Source: Pseudopedobacter sp. (lineage in GTDB: Bacteria; Bacteroidota; Bacteroidia; Sphingobacteriales; Sphingobacteriaceae). Taken from it: a DNA stretch of 40,766 nucleotides. The notes beneath the pieces are model-generated. The model was given only the letters and a program-made list of their open reading frames with translations, searched no databases and was not told where the DNA came from. How positions within the stretch are numbered: position 1 is the first letter of the stretch; each line of letters begins with the position of its first letter. Shown in pieces: positions 34,771-40,766 of this stretch. The stretch is from NCBI GenBank assembly GCA_014378105.1, contig JACMOI010000092.1, positions 1 through 40,766 on the forward strand. Direction: 5' to 3'. The translations under genes were made by a program, and so were the position numbers.

Positions 34771-35766
34771 TTAAAATGATTTAAAGCCAATAATTTCTCT
34801 TACTTCTTTAATAGTTTTTGATGCGCTCTCTCTTGCTTTTATAGCACCATGTTTTGCAACTTGTCTCAAATACTTGGTGTCTTTTGAAATATCTTCAATT
34901 TTCTCTCTGATTGGCTGCGTCGAAATGATCATGTCCTCAGCCAGTTGTTTCTTAAAATCACCATATCTAATTTGGCATTTATTATATAAATCGCCGAAGT
35001 GTTTCAATGTCTCTTCCGGAGATACCACCTTCATTAAATCAAATAGATTTTGTATTTCTTGAGGTTTTTCCTGATTTTCTTGAGTTGGTCCACCATCAGT
35101 AACCGCTTTCATTACTTTTTTTCTAATAATTTCTGGTGTATCTGAAAGATAAACGGCATTCATTTCACCTTCAGATTTCCCCATTTTCCCTTTCCCATCT
35201 AAACCTGGGATTTTTACTAAATCATTGGCATAATTAAAAGCAAAAGGCTCTTTAAAGTATTCTGTTTGATAAAGATGGTTAAAACGATTTCCAAATGTAC
35301 GGGACATCTCTAAATGTTGTTCTTGATCTTTTCCTACGGGCACTTTAGTCGCATGATGAATTAAAATATCGGCAGCCATTAAAACTGGATAAGTTAACAA
35401 TCCTGCATTTACATTATCAGGATTAGCTCTTATCTTATCTTTGAAAGAAGTTGCCCTTTCTAATTCTCCCAAATAGGCATTCATATTCATATATAAGTAC
35501 AATTCAGCAATTTCTGGAACATCAGATTGAATATATAAAGTACTCTTCTCAGGATCTAAACCAGCGGCTAAATATTCTACTAATACTTGTTTAATGTTTC
35601 CATGAAGGTTTTCAGGAGTTGGATGAGTGGTTAATGAGTGATAATCAGCAATAAAAAAATAGCAATTATACTCATGTTGCATTTTTACAAAATTACTTAC
35701 TGCACCATAGTAATTTCCAAGATGTAATTTACCGGTAGATCTGATTCCGCTAACAACTGTTTCCAT
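34771..35766 (-). CDS. trpS: Tryptophanyl-tRNA synthetase
   Basis: TrpS is a class I aminoacyl-tRNA synthetase. The HIGH-type motif is KLHLGNYYGA, and the KMSKS-type motif is GKMGKSEG. VPVGKDQEQHLEMSRTFGNRFN and YPVLMAADIL form the active site. The open frame extends to 35826, but the ATG at 35766 (METVVSGIRSTGKLHLG) matches the family's start and avoids overlap with the divergent acyltransferase gene. The resulting 331 residues are normal. Confidence 0.97.
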   Translation of the reverse strand: METVVSGIRSTGKLHLGNYYGAVSNFVKMQHEYNCYFFIADYHSLTTHPTPENLHGNIKQVLVEYLAAGLDPEKSTLYIQSDVPEIAELYLYMNMNAYLGELERATSFKDKIRANPDNVNAGLLTYPVLMAADILIHHATKVPVGKDQEQHLEMSRTFGNRFNHLYQTEYFKEPFAFNYANDLVKIPGLDGKGKMGKSEGEMNAVYLSDTPEIIRKKVMKAVTDGGPTQENQEKPQEIQNLFDLMKVVSPEETLKHFGDLYNKCQIRYGDFKKQLAEDMIISTQPIREKIEDISKDTKYLRQVAKHGAIKARESASKTIKEVREIIGFKSF

Positions 35767-35805
35767 AATGTCGCGAAAGTAAGGAAAATTTCTATTTTTG
35801 GCTTG

Positions 35806-36540
35806 ATGAAAAGAATATTGAGGCAATTTTTGCGCTTATGGAATCATACCATGATTGGCATAATTTTTATCCTTACCTATCCTTTTTTATATTTCTATTC
35901 CAGAAAACCAAGTAGATATAAGAAGCTTAATTTTATTAGAAAAATTTCTGTCTTTTTTTCTTCTGCTTTAAGTGGGATATTTTTTAAGTCTATTTATGCA
36001 ACACCAATAGATTGGAGTAAAACGTATATAATCTGTCCAAATCATGCATCTAATTTGGATGTTTTTGCAATGAGTATGGCTTTAAACAATAACTTTTTTT
36101 ATTTAGGTAAAGATGACCTGCTAAAAAATCCAATTGTAGCTTTATACTTTAGAAGCATTGATATTCCTTTTAATCGTGATAGTAAAATATCGGCTTTTAG
36201 AGCCTTCAAAAAAACATCTGAAAGAATTTTAGAAGGGATGATACCAGTAATTTTTCCGGAAGGAAAAATAGGAGAGGAGTATCCTCCAATACTTCATGAG
36301 TTTAAAAACGGGCCTTTTAGATTAGCCATAGAACATCAAATTCCAATCATACCAGTCACGATTATTGATAACTGGAAAATTTGTTGGGACGACGGTAAAA
36401 CCTATGGTTGTAAACCAGGAATTTCTAGAATATATGTTCACACCCCAATTGATACAAAAGGGCTAAAAACTGATGATGATGAAGCACTTAAAAAATTGGT
36501 TTACGATAAAATAAGCTCGAAATTAGATTACAAGTTATAA
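35806..36540 (+). CDS. 1-acyl-sn-glycerol-3-phosphate acyltransferase family (PlsC-like)
   Basis: This membrane-bound acyltransferase adds the second acyl chain in phosphatidic acid synthesis. The catalytic NHX4D motif is NHASNLD. Motif II is FNRDSKISAFRAFKKTSE, motif III IFPEGKIGEE, and motif IV IPIIPVTIID. An N-terminal hydrophobic segment (MIGIIFILTYPFLYFY) anchors it. The ATG at 35806 is chosen over the TTG one codon earlier. The gene is divergent from trpS, followed by gatC after 36 bases, and probably co-transcribed with it. Confidence 0.92.
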   Translation: MKRILRQFLRLWNHTMIGIIFILTYPFLYFYSRKPSRYKKLNFIRKISVFFSSALSGIFFKSIYATPIDWSKTYIICPNHASNLDVFAMSMALNNNFFYLGKDDLLKNPIVALYFRSIDIPFNRDSKISAFRAFKKTSERILEGMIPVIFPEGKIGEEYPPILHEFKNGPFRLAIEHQIPIIPVTIIDNWKICWDDGKTYGCKPGISRIYVHTPIDTKGLKTDDDEALKKLVYDKISSKLDYKL

Positions 36541-36576
36541 ATTAGTGGCTTTAACAAAGATTTAAGCACTCTGAAA

Positions 36577-36867
36577 ATGAAAATTGATAAGGCAACTGTA
36601 GATAAAATCGCTCATTTGGCAAGGTTAGAATTAACTGAAGCCGAGAAGGAAAGGTCAATTGAAGAATTAAGCGAGATTTTGAGTTTTATGGCTAAACTTA
36701 ATGAATTAGATACTGAGGGTGTCGAGCCTTTAATTTATATGAATGATGCTGTTAATGTCTTAAGAAAAGACGAAGTGATTCAGGAAATGACCCGTGAGGA
36801 AGCTTTAAGTAATGCCCCATTAAAGAATGATACTTACTTTAAAGTATCAAAAGTGATTCAAAAATAA
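36577..36867 (+). CDS. gatC: Asp/Glu-tRNA amidotransferase subunit C
   Basis: GatC stabilises the GatCAB complex that converts misacylated Glu-tRNA(Gln) and Asp-tRNA(Asn). [24 protein letters not shown] at the start, [19 protein letters not shown] in the middle, and [18 protein letters not shown] at the end are characteristic. The length is 96 residues. gatA and gatB are not in the window. A hairpin with T-rich tail overlaps the stop codon. Confidence 0.95.
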   Translation: MKIDKATVDKIAHLARLELTEAEKERSIEELSEILSFMAKLNELDTEGVEPLIYMNDAVNVLRKDEVIQEMTREEALSNAPLKNDTYFKVSKVIQK

Positions 36868-36895
36868 AATTCTGCTAAAGAATTTTATTTTTCCT
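36861..36895 (+). terminator. Terminator overlapping the end of gatC
   Basis: AAAATAAAATTCT (36861-36873) pairs perfectly with AGAATTTTATTTT (36879-36891) around a GCTAA loop, with a T-rich tail to 36892. The stem starts before the gatC stop codon. It is AT-rich and may be a weak terminator. Confidence 0.65.
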
Positions 36896-36940
36896 GTAAC
36901 AAAGCACCTACTTTGTTTGTCAAACTCAATAAAAAGTAAA

Positions 36941-37663
36941 ATGCAGCCATTAATAAAGATCACAGATATAGGCAGAAAATACGTAATTGGTACCGAGACG
37001 ATACACGCATTAAAGTCGGTTTCTTTGACCATAAATAAAGGCGAATTCGTGGCTCTAATGGGGCCTTCAGGTTCAGGAAAATCTACCTTAATGAATCTTT
37101 TAGGCTGCTTAGATACACCCACAAAGGGAGAATATATTTTGAATGGCATTAACGTAAGCCAAATGACAGATAGCGAATTGGCAACTGTTCGTAATAAAGA
37201 AATTGGTTTCGTTTTTCAAACTTTTAACCTTTTGCCTCGTTCTACTGCCCAAGATAATGTTGCGCTTCCCTTGATTTATGCAGGTGTTAAGAAAAAGGAC
37301 AGGGATTTACGCTCTAAAACTACCTTAGAAAACGTAGGCTTAGGAAATCGTATTCATCATAAACCAAACGAACTTTCTGGTGGTCAGCGTCAGAGAGTTG
37401 CTGTTGCTAGGGCTTTAATTAATAATCCATCCATCATCCTCGCTGATGAGCCAACTGGAAATTTAGATACCAAAACATCTATAGAGATCATGGCACTAAT
37501 TGAAGAAATTCATTCTAAGGGAAACACGATTATTATTGTAACACACGAAGAAGATATTGCCCAGCATGCTCACCGTATTGTGCGTATGCGTGATGGTTTA
37601 ATCGAAGAAGATTATCAAAATAAAGATATTAAAACAGTTTCGTCTAAACTTAGCGAGCTGTAA
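36941..37663 (+). CDS. LolD/MacB-type ABC transporter ATP-binding protein
   Basis: This lone ATPase of the MacB/LolD/FtsE group has Walker [11 protein letters not shown]-loop [18 protein letters not shown], signature [15 protein letters not shown], Walker [12 protein letters not shown] and H-loop [16 protein letters not shown]. The ATG at 36941 ([14 protein letters not shown]) is preferred over the TTG at 36917, as family proteins start close to the first strand. The 240 residues fit. The permease is not adjacent, so lipoprotein release and macrolide or peptide export are both possible. A strong terminator follows. Confidence 0.92.
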   Translation: MQPLIKITDIGRKYVIGTETIHALKSVSLTINKGEFVALMGPSGSGKSTLMNLLGCLDTPTKGEYILNGINVSQMTDSELATVRNKEIGFVFQTFNLLPRSTAQDNVALPLIYAGVKKKDRDLRSKTTLENVGLGNRIHHKPNELSGGQRQRVAVARALINNPSIILADEPTGNLDTKTSIEIMALIEEIHSKGNTIIIVTHEEDIAQHAHRIVRMRDGLIEEDYQNKDIKTVSSKLSEL

Positions 37664-37687
37664 AAGAAGTTTTTAGTTTAAGTTTTG

Positions 37688-37717
37688 AAGGTGGGTTCTA
37701 ATGAACTCGCCTTTTTT
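37688..37717 (+). terminator. Terminator after the LolD/MacB-type gene
   Basis: AAGGTGGGTTC (37688-37698) pairs with GAACTCGCCTT (37703-37713) over 11 positions with two G-U, loop TAAT, followed by a run of T to 37717. It begins 24 bases after the stop. Confidence 0.85.
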
Positions 37718-37921
37718 ATTAAACAATTTCTGGTTTTTGCTGTAATTGTGATATCATTGGATATTCTTAAGTATCTCAATAGCTAATGGTTTAATAATTT
37801 AACAATGAGTTATTGTAAAAACCATGAATCTTTGCTAATCCCGTTGTAGTCTTTGTGAATTAGCATTATGGTTAATGCAATAATATAATATCAAAATAGA
37901 ATCATAATAAAATAATCTTTA

Positions 37922-38470
37922 ATGAAAATATACACAAAAACTGGCGATAAAGGTTTCACTTCTTTGATTGGCGGCACAAGGGTTCCAAAGCATCATTTAA
38001 GAATAGAAGCTTACGGAACGGTAGATGAATTGAATTCTTATATAGGTTTGATTAGGGATCAGGAAATTGGTGAGGTGGATAAGGATACCTTAAAGGAAAT
38101 TCAAGATCGTCTTTTTACTATAGGATCGACACTTGCTTCTGATCCTAAGAAATCAAAAATGAAAATTCCAGATTTAAAAGAAACAGATATTGAGTTTTTA
38201 GAAAAGGAAATGGACAGAATGAATGAAGAATTACCTGAATTAAAGCATTTTATTCTTCCAGGTGGAAACACAACTGCCTCTTTTGCTCATCTAGCTCGTT
38301 GCGTTTGCCGTAGGGCAGAGCGAATCTCTGTACACTTGGCTGAAACAGAATTTGTTGATGAAAAAGTGATTATTTATCTAAATAGGCTTTCTGATTATCT
38401 TTTTACGTTGAGTAGAAAAATTACTTTCGATAAAAAAAGCGAAGAAAATATTTGGTTACCAAGGGTTTAA
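37922..38470 (+). CDS. Cob(I)yrinic acid a,c-diamide adenosyltransferase (PduO/MMAB type)
   Basis: This PduO-type ATP:cob(I)alamin adenosyltransferase makes coenzyme B12. The ATP-binding N-terminus is IYTKTGDKGFTSLIGG. VDELNSYIGLIRD, FILPGGNTTASFAHLARCVCRRAERISV and YLNRLSDYLFTLSR complete the family signature. The length of 182 residues is normal. It sits alone after a 258-base spacer with no other cobalamin gene nearby, so it may serve salvage of exogenous corrinoid. Confidence 0.96.
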   Translation: MKIYTKTGDKGFTSLIGGTRVPKHHLRIEAYGTVDELNSYIGLIRDQEIGEVDKDTLKEIQDRLFTIGSTLASDPKKSKMKIPDLKETDIEFLEKEMDRMNEELPELKHFILPGGNTTASFAHLARCVCRRAERISVHLAETEFVDEKVIIYLNRLSDYLFTLSRKITFDKKSEENIWLPRV

Positions 38471-38511
38471 TAATTGTTGAAAACTTTTTTAGTAAAGCTT
38501 AAATTTTAATA

Positions 38512-38519
38512 TAATTTTG
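38512..38519 (+). promoter_or_regulatory. Candidate -7 element for the DUF2795 gene
   Basis: TAATTTTG matches the TAnnTTTG consensus and lies 30 bases before the ATG. A -33 element at ideal spacing is not clear. Confidence 0.4.
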
Positions 38520-38549
38520 CAAAACAGAATAAAATAAAATTCTAATAAT

Positions 38550-38771
38550 ATGTATTGGACTTTAGAATTAGCATCACATTTAGAAGATGCTCCATGGCCA
38601 GCAACCAAAGATGAGTTAATTGATTACGGAATTCGTTCTGGTGCTCCGGTTGAAGTGATTGAAAACTTACAAGCATTGGAAGACGATGGCGAACCTTATG
38701 AAAACATTGAGGAAATTTGGCCCGATTACCCTACTAAGGATGATTTCTTCTTTAATGAAGATGAATATTAA
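38550..38771 (+). CDS. DUF2795 family protein
   Basis: This small acidic protein of 73 residues has the DUF2795 pattern: ASHLEDAPWPATKDELIDYGIRSGAPVEVIENLQAL. It ends in an acidic tail (DDFFFNEDEY). The family is short, common in bacteria, and of unknown function. It is flanked by its own -7-like element and a strong terminator, so it is transcribed alone. Confidence 0.92.
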   Translation: MYWTLELASHLEDAPWPATKDELIDYGIRSGAPVEVIENLQALEDDGEPYENIEEIWPDYPTKDDFFFNEDEY

Positions 38772-38776
38772 AAAAA

Positions 38777-38803
38777 GGGCTCAATTAATTGAGTCCTTTT
38801 TTT
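38777..38803 (+). terminator. Terminator of the DUF2795 gene
   Basis: GGGCTCAA and TTGAGTCC pair (one G-U) around TTAA at 38777-38796, with seven T at 38797-38803 and a matching A-run upstream. It starts five bases after the stop. Confidence 0.9.
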
Positions 38804-38947
38804 GTACGGTATTGTATACAAATTAATACCAGCTGGTTTGTAATAAAAACATCTAAATCACAACTTTAAAGCATTTTTATTTCTTGGTCTGATTTTAGTT
38901 TAAGATTTAATAATTAAAAAAATGTTAAATCTTATATCAAATTAATC

Positions 38948-39097
38948 ATGGGAAATTTACTTTATTTAATAGCAGTAATCTTAATTATTGTTTGGGTCTT
39001 CGGCGCATTTGTATCTCCATTCGGTGGGGGGCTTATTCATATTCTTTTAGTAATAGCTATAATTGCTATTTTACTTAGAGTAATAAGAGGCGCTTAG
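38948..39097 (+). CDS. Small Lmo0937-type membrane protein
   Basis: This 49-residue reading frame starts at ATG 38948 and encodes a hydrophobic protein with two membrane segments (LLYLIAVILIIVWVFGAF and LIHILLVIAIIAILLRVI) joined by a SPFGGG turn. This is the pattern of the Lmo0937/DUF5670 family, often found in stress-related or general membrane contexts. A perfect 13-base hairpin terminator follows the stop codon. Confidence 0.85.
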   Translation: MGNLLYLIAVILIIVWVFGAFVSPFGGGLIHILLVIAIIAILLRVIRGA

Positions 39098-39120
39098 GTT
39101 TAAATAAAATCTAACTAATA

Positions 39121-39155
39121 AATGAGAGATTAATTTGTTTAATCTCTCATTTTAT
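39121..39155 (+). terminator. Terminator of the small membrane protein gene
   Basis: AATGAGAGATTAA (39121-39133) and TTAATCTCTCATT (39139-39151) form a perfect 13-base stem with a five-base loop and a short T-run. It begins 23 bases after the stop. Confidence 0.82.
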
Positions 39156-39180
39156 ATGTATGATTTATAAATATAAATTG

Positions 39181-39188
39181 TAAATTTG
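39181..39188 (+). promoter_or_regulatory. Candidate -7 element for the RHH/MazF module
   Basis: TAAATTTG matches TAnnTTTG and lies 17 bases before the antitoxin ATG, which would give a very short leader. The -33 element is unclear. Confidence 0.4.
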
Positions 39189-39205
39189 TTGAAATATAAT
39201 TTGAT

Positions 39206-39448
39206 ATGACAACATTTACGAGTACACTTCCTGACGATTTGATGGATTTGCTTACAGAAGTGGCTGCAAAACTTAAATTACCTAAAAACAGATTGATTGA
39301 AAAAGCGCTACGCATTTACCTTGATCAATTAAATAAAGCGGAATATATGAAATCGTATAAAACTTCTGTTGACGATAAAGATATTTTGATAATTGCAGAA
39401 GAAGGTATGGAGGATTATTTTAAACAGATTGATATTGAAGCAAGGTGA
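39206..39448 (+). CDS. Ribbon-helix-helix antitoxin
   Basis: This 80-residue protein has an N-terminal ribbon-helix-helix DNA-binding fold (TFTSTLPDDLMDLLTEVAAKLKLPKNRLIEKALRIYLDQL) and an acidic C-terminal toxin-binding segment (DKDILIIAEEGMEDYF). The gene ends inside the start of the MazF-type toxin gene. Together they form a type II toxin-antitoxin module in which the antitoxin represses its own promoter. Confidence 0.9.
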   Translation: MTTFTSTLPDDLMDLLTEVAAKLKLPKNRLIEKALRIYLDQLNKAEYMKSYKTSVDDKDILIIAEEGMEDYFKQIDIEAR

Positions 39449-39767
39449 AATTTGGTATGCTTCTTTAGACCCAATAAAAGGAAGTGAACAATCTGGACAT
39501 AGTCCCATAGTAATCTTAAGTGGAAATCTTTTAAATACGTATTTGAATGTAGTTATTACGGCTCCGCTGACTACTAAAGTCAAAAATTATAAAGGAAATC
39601 CAATTCTTAATCCAAATGATAATAATGGTTTGGAAAAAATATCCGAATTATTGGTCTTTCATATCAGATCAGTATCAAAAGACAGGCTCATCAAACGAAT
39701 TGGTTTTATTTCTAAAGGTGAATTAAACTTAGCAATTCAAACGTTAAATGATATCTTAAGATATTAA
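39435..39767 (+). CDS. MazF/PemK family endoribonuclease toxin
   Basis: This mRNA interferase has the canonical start KQGEIWYASLDPIKGSEQSGHSPIVILSG, then VVITAPLTTK and a conserved C-terminal region with RSVSKDRLIKRIGFISKGEL. I chose TTG 39435 (MKQGEIW, 110 residues), because relatives start here. An ATG at 39393 would add 14 residues and is the alternative. The gene overlaps the antitoxin by 14 bases, as usual in such modules. Its stop overlaps the convergent ispD stop by four bases. Confidence 0.88.
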   Translation: MKQGEIWYASLDPIKGSEQSGHSPIVILSGNLLNTYLNVVITAPLTTKVKNYKGNPILNPNDNNGLEKISELLVFHIRSVSKDRLIKRIGFISKGELNLAIQTLNDILRY

Positions 39768-40453
39768 GTATCACTTTTTAATAAAATTTCTGCTATTATT
39801 AAATCTTCCGGAAAAGTAATTTTAAAATTAAACTGATCCCCCGCTTCTAACAGAATAGGGAATCCTGCTTTTTCTACAACAGAAGCATCATCAGTGAAAT
39901 TTATTGAAAATTCTTGTTCGTAAGCTTTCTTGAGCTGACTGTATTGGAAAGTTTGTGGCGTTTGTACCAGATAGGTTTCTGACCTATTTAAAGATACTGA
40001 TAAGCCATCTTTTAAGCTCCTCAACGAATCTTTCGATGGAATTGCGGCAATTGCATTGCCTTTTGTTAAAGCTGTTTTAAAACAATTCGAAATCGTTTTT
40101 TGAGAAACTAAAGGTCTAACCGCATCATGTATGGCAATAATCGAATTTTGCACATCAATTTTTGAAAAACCATTTTTTACCGAATGAAATCTTTCAGCTC
40201 CACCAAATGCAATTTGGTGAGGAATATCAAATTGATATTGATTGATTAAATTTTGCCAAACTTTTAGATCAACTTCCGCTAAAACCAGAATAATTTCTGG
40301 TTTAAACTCATTTTGATGAAAGGCATTTATACTATGCATCAAAATGGGCAAGCCATTTATCGGGATAAATTGCTTTGGTAAATCATGATGCATTCGCTTC
40401 CCTTTACCGCCAGCAACTATTATTGCATAGTATGAATATACTTCTTTTTCCAT
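39764..40453 (-). CDS. ispD: 2-C-methyl-D-erythritol 4-phosphate cytidylyltransferase
   Basis: IspD makes CDP-methylerythritol in the MEP isoprenoid pathway. The motif GGKGKRMHHDLPKQF is the CTP-binding start. AIHDAVRPLVS, VQTPQTFQYSQLKKAYEQ and FTDDASVVEKAG are typical. The ATG at 40453 is chosen over the TTG one codon earlier, giving 229 residues. It lies downstream of queA on the same strand but behind a strong terminator. Confidence 0.95.
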   Translation of the reverse strand: MEKEVYSYYAIIVAGGKGKRMHHDLPKQFIPINGLPILMHSINAFHQNEFKPEIILVLAEVDLKVWQNLINQYQFDIPHQIAFGGAERFHSVKNGFSKIDVQNSIIAIHDAVRPLVSQKTISNCFKTALTKGNAIAAIPSKDSLRSLKDGLSVSLNRSETYLVQTPQTFQYSQLKKAYEQEFSINFTDDASVVEKAGFPILLEAGDQFNFKITFPEDLIIAEILLKSDT

Positions 40454-40467
40454 CAAATGCTAATTAA

Positions 40468-40496
40468 ACAAAAAAGACCGAAATTTTCGGTCTTTA
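40468..40496 (-). terminator. Terminator of queA
   Basis: AAAGACCGAAA and TTTCGGTCTTT form a stem (about 40473-40495), with a T-rich tail on the minus strand. It lies between queA and ispD, separating their transcripts. Confidence 0.82.
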
Positions 40497-40501
40497 TATT
40501 T

Positions 40502-40766
40502 TTAGATGATTAACATGGCATCACCATAACTGTAGAATCTATATTTTTCTTTTACAGCAACTTCATAAGCATTCATTACATTTTCATAACCTCCAAAAGC
40601 GGCAACCATCATTAATAAAGTTGATTCTGGAGTATGGAAATTAGTAACCATTGAATTGGCAATACTAAAATCATAAGGAGGAAAGATAAATTTTGAAGTC
40701 CAATCGTTAACTGGTTTTAGATGATGGTTTGCAGAAACTGCAGATTCTACAGCTCTCATCACAGTA
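40502..40766 (-). CDS. queA: S-adenosylmethionine:tRNA ribosyltransferase-isomerase, 3' part
   Basis: This is the C-terminal part of QueA, which transfers and isomerises the ribose of S-adenosylmethionine onto preQ1 in tRNA for queuosine synthesis. Visible residues [18 protein letters not shown] ... [13 protein letters not shown] ... [21 protein letters not shown] and the closing [12 protein letters not shown] are diagnostic. About 88 codons are present; the 5' end lies beyond the window edge. Confidence 0.95.
   Translation of the reverse strand, partial: TVMRAVESAVSANHHLKPVNDWTSKFIFPPYDFSIANSMVTNFHTPESTLLMMVAAFGGYENVMNAYEVAVKEKYRFYSYGDAMLII

Noticed and set aside
37718..37921. tRNA or riboswitch before the cobalamin adenosyltransferase gene
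   Set aside because: A cobalamin riboswitch would be expected to carry a conserved B12-box (GCCACTG-like), and none is visible. There is no cloverleaf either.

Overview
The window looks like chromosomal DNA from a Bacteroidota bacterium, most likely a Pedobacter-like member of the Sphingobacteriaceae. The evidence is a SusC/SusD pair, a DNA topoisomerase I with GRFGP-type C-terminal repeats and no zinc fingers, low GC content, TAnnTTTG-like -7 elements, and weak or absent Shine-Dalgarno sequences. Assignment below family level is inference. There are no rRNA or tRNA genes, CRISPR arrays, insertion sequences or phage genes, and no gene-free stretch exceeds 300 bases.

Layout. 1-4.7 kb: a SusC/SusD outer-membrane uptake pair closed by a strong terminator. 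4.7-9.8 kb (minus): a polyprenyl diphosphate synthase, RNase R, a ParE/RelE-type toxin-antitoxin pair and an exported serine hydrolase. 9.9-13.0 kb (minus): a flavodoxin-reductase-like oxidoreductase, a double-ATPase peptide-type ABC protein interrupted by one in-frame stop codon, and a DEDDy 3'-5' exonuclease. 13.3-14.5 kb: a Bcr/CflA-type MFS transporter. 14.7-17.0 kb (minus): cytochrome bd oxidase (cydAB). 17.2-18.4 kb (plus): cupin, diacylglycerol kinase family and DinB family genes. 18.4-24.3 kb (minus): a small haem-type lipoprotein, a DUF1634/TauE pair, a conserved hypothetical, topA and mnmA. 24.5-30.9 kb (minus): an SH3b protein, a TIGR04282-type glycosyltransferase, an ABC pair, and a compact arsenic operon arsR-arsM-arsN1-like-acr3-arsC. 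31.0-35.8 kb: a succinate-semialdehyde dehydrogenase, a YitT protein, kdsB, a deoxynucleoside kinase and trpS. 35.8-38.8 kb (plus): a lysophospholipid acyltransferase, gatC, a LolD/MacB-type ATPase, a cobalamin adenosyltransferase and a DUF2795 protein. 38.9-40.8 kb: a 49-residue membrane protein, a RHH/MazF toxin-antitoxin pair, ispD and the 3' end of queA.

How the genes work together. The clearest system is the arsenic operon. ArsR probably represses from a perfect inverted repeat over the promoter, ArsC reduces arsenate, Acr3 exports arsenite, ArsM methylates it, and an ArsN1-like acetyltransferase may inactivate the organoarsenical antibiotic arsinothricin. An uncharacterised ABC ATPase/membrane pair follows arsC after 37 bases, and a glycosyltransferase of the family linked to arsenosugar synthesis lies further downstream. 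ABC export of an arsenic product is therefore possible but unproven. Most remaining genes are housekeeping: RNA decay, tRNA modification and charging, isoprenoid, LPS and phospholipid synthesis, and respiration.

Items most worth a second look: the in-frame TAA that splits the ABC ATPase gene, the D-to-G change in the second Asp-rich motif of the prenyl synthase, the small haem-type lipoprotein with no AUG for its signal peptide, the extended arsenic locus, and several unexplained intergenic repeats or structured elements near 5.7, 8.0, 14.6 and 23.1 kb.
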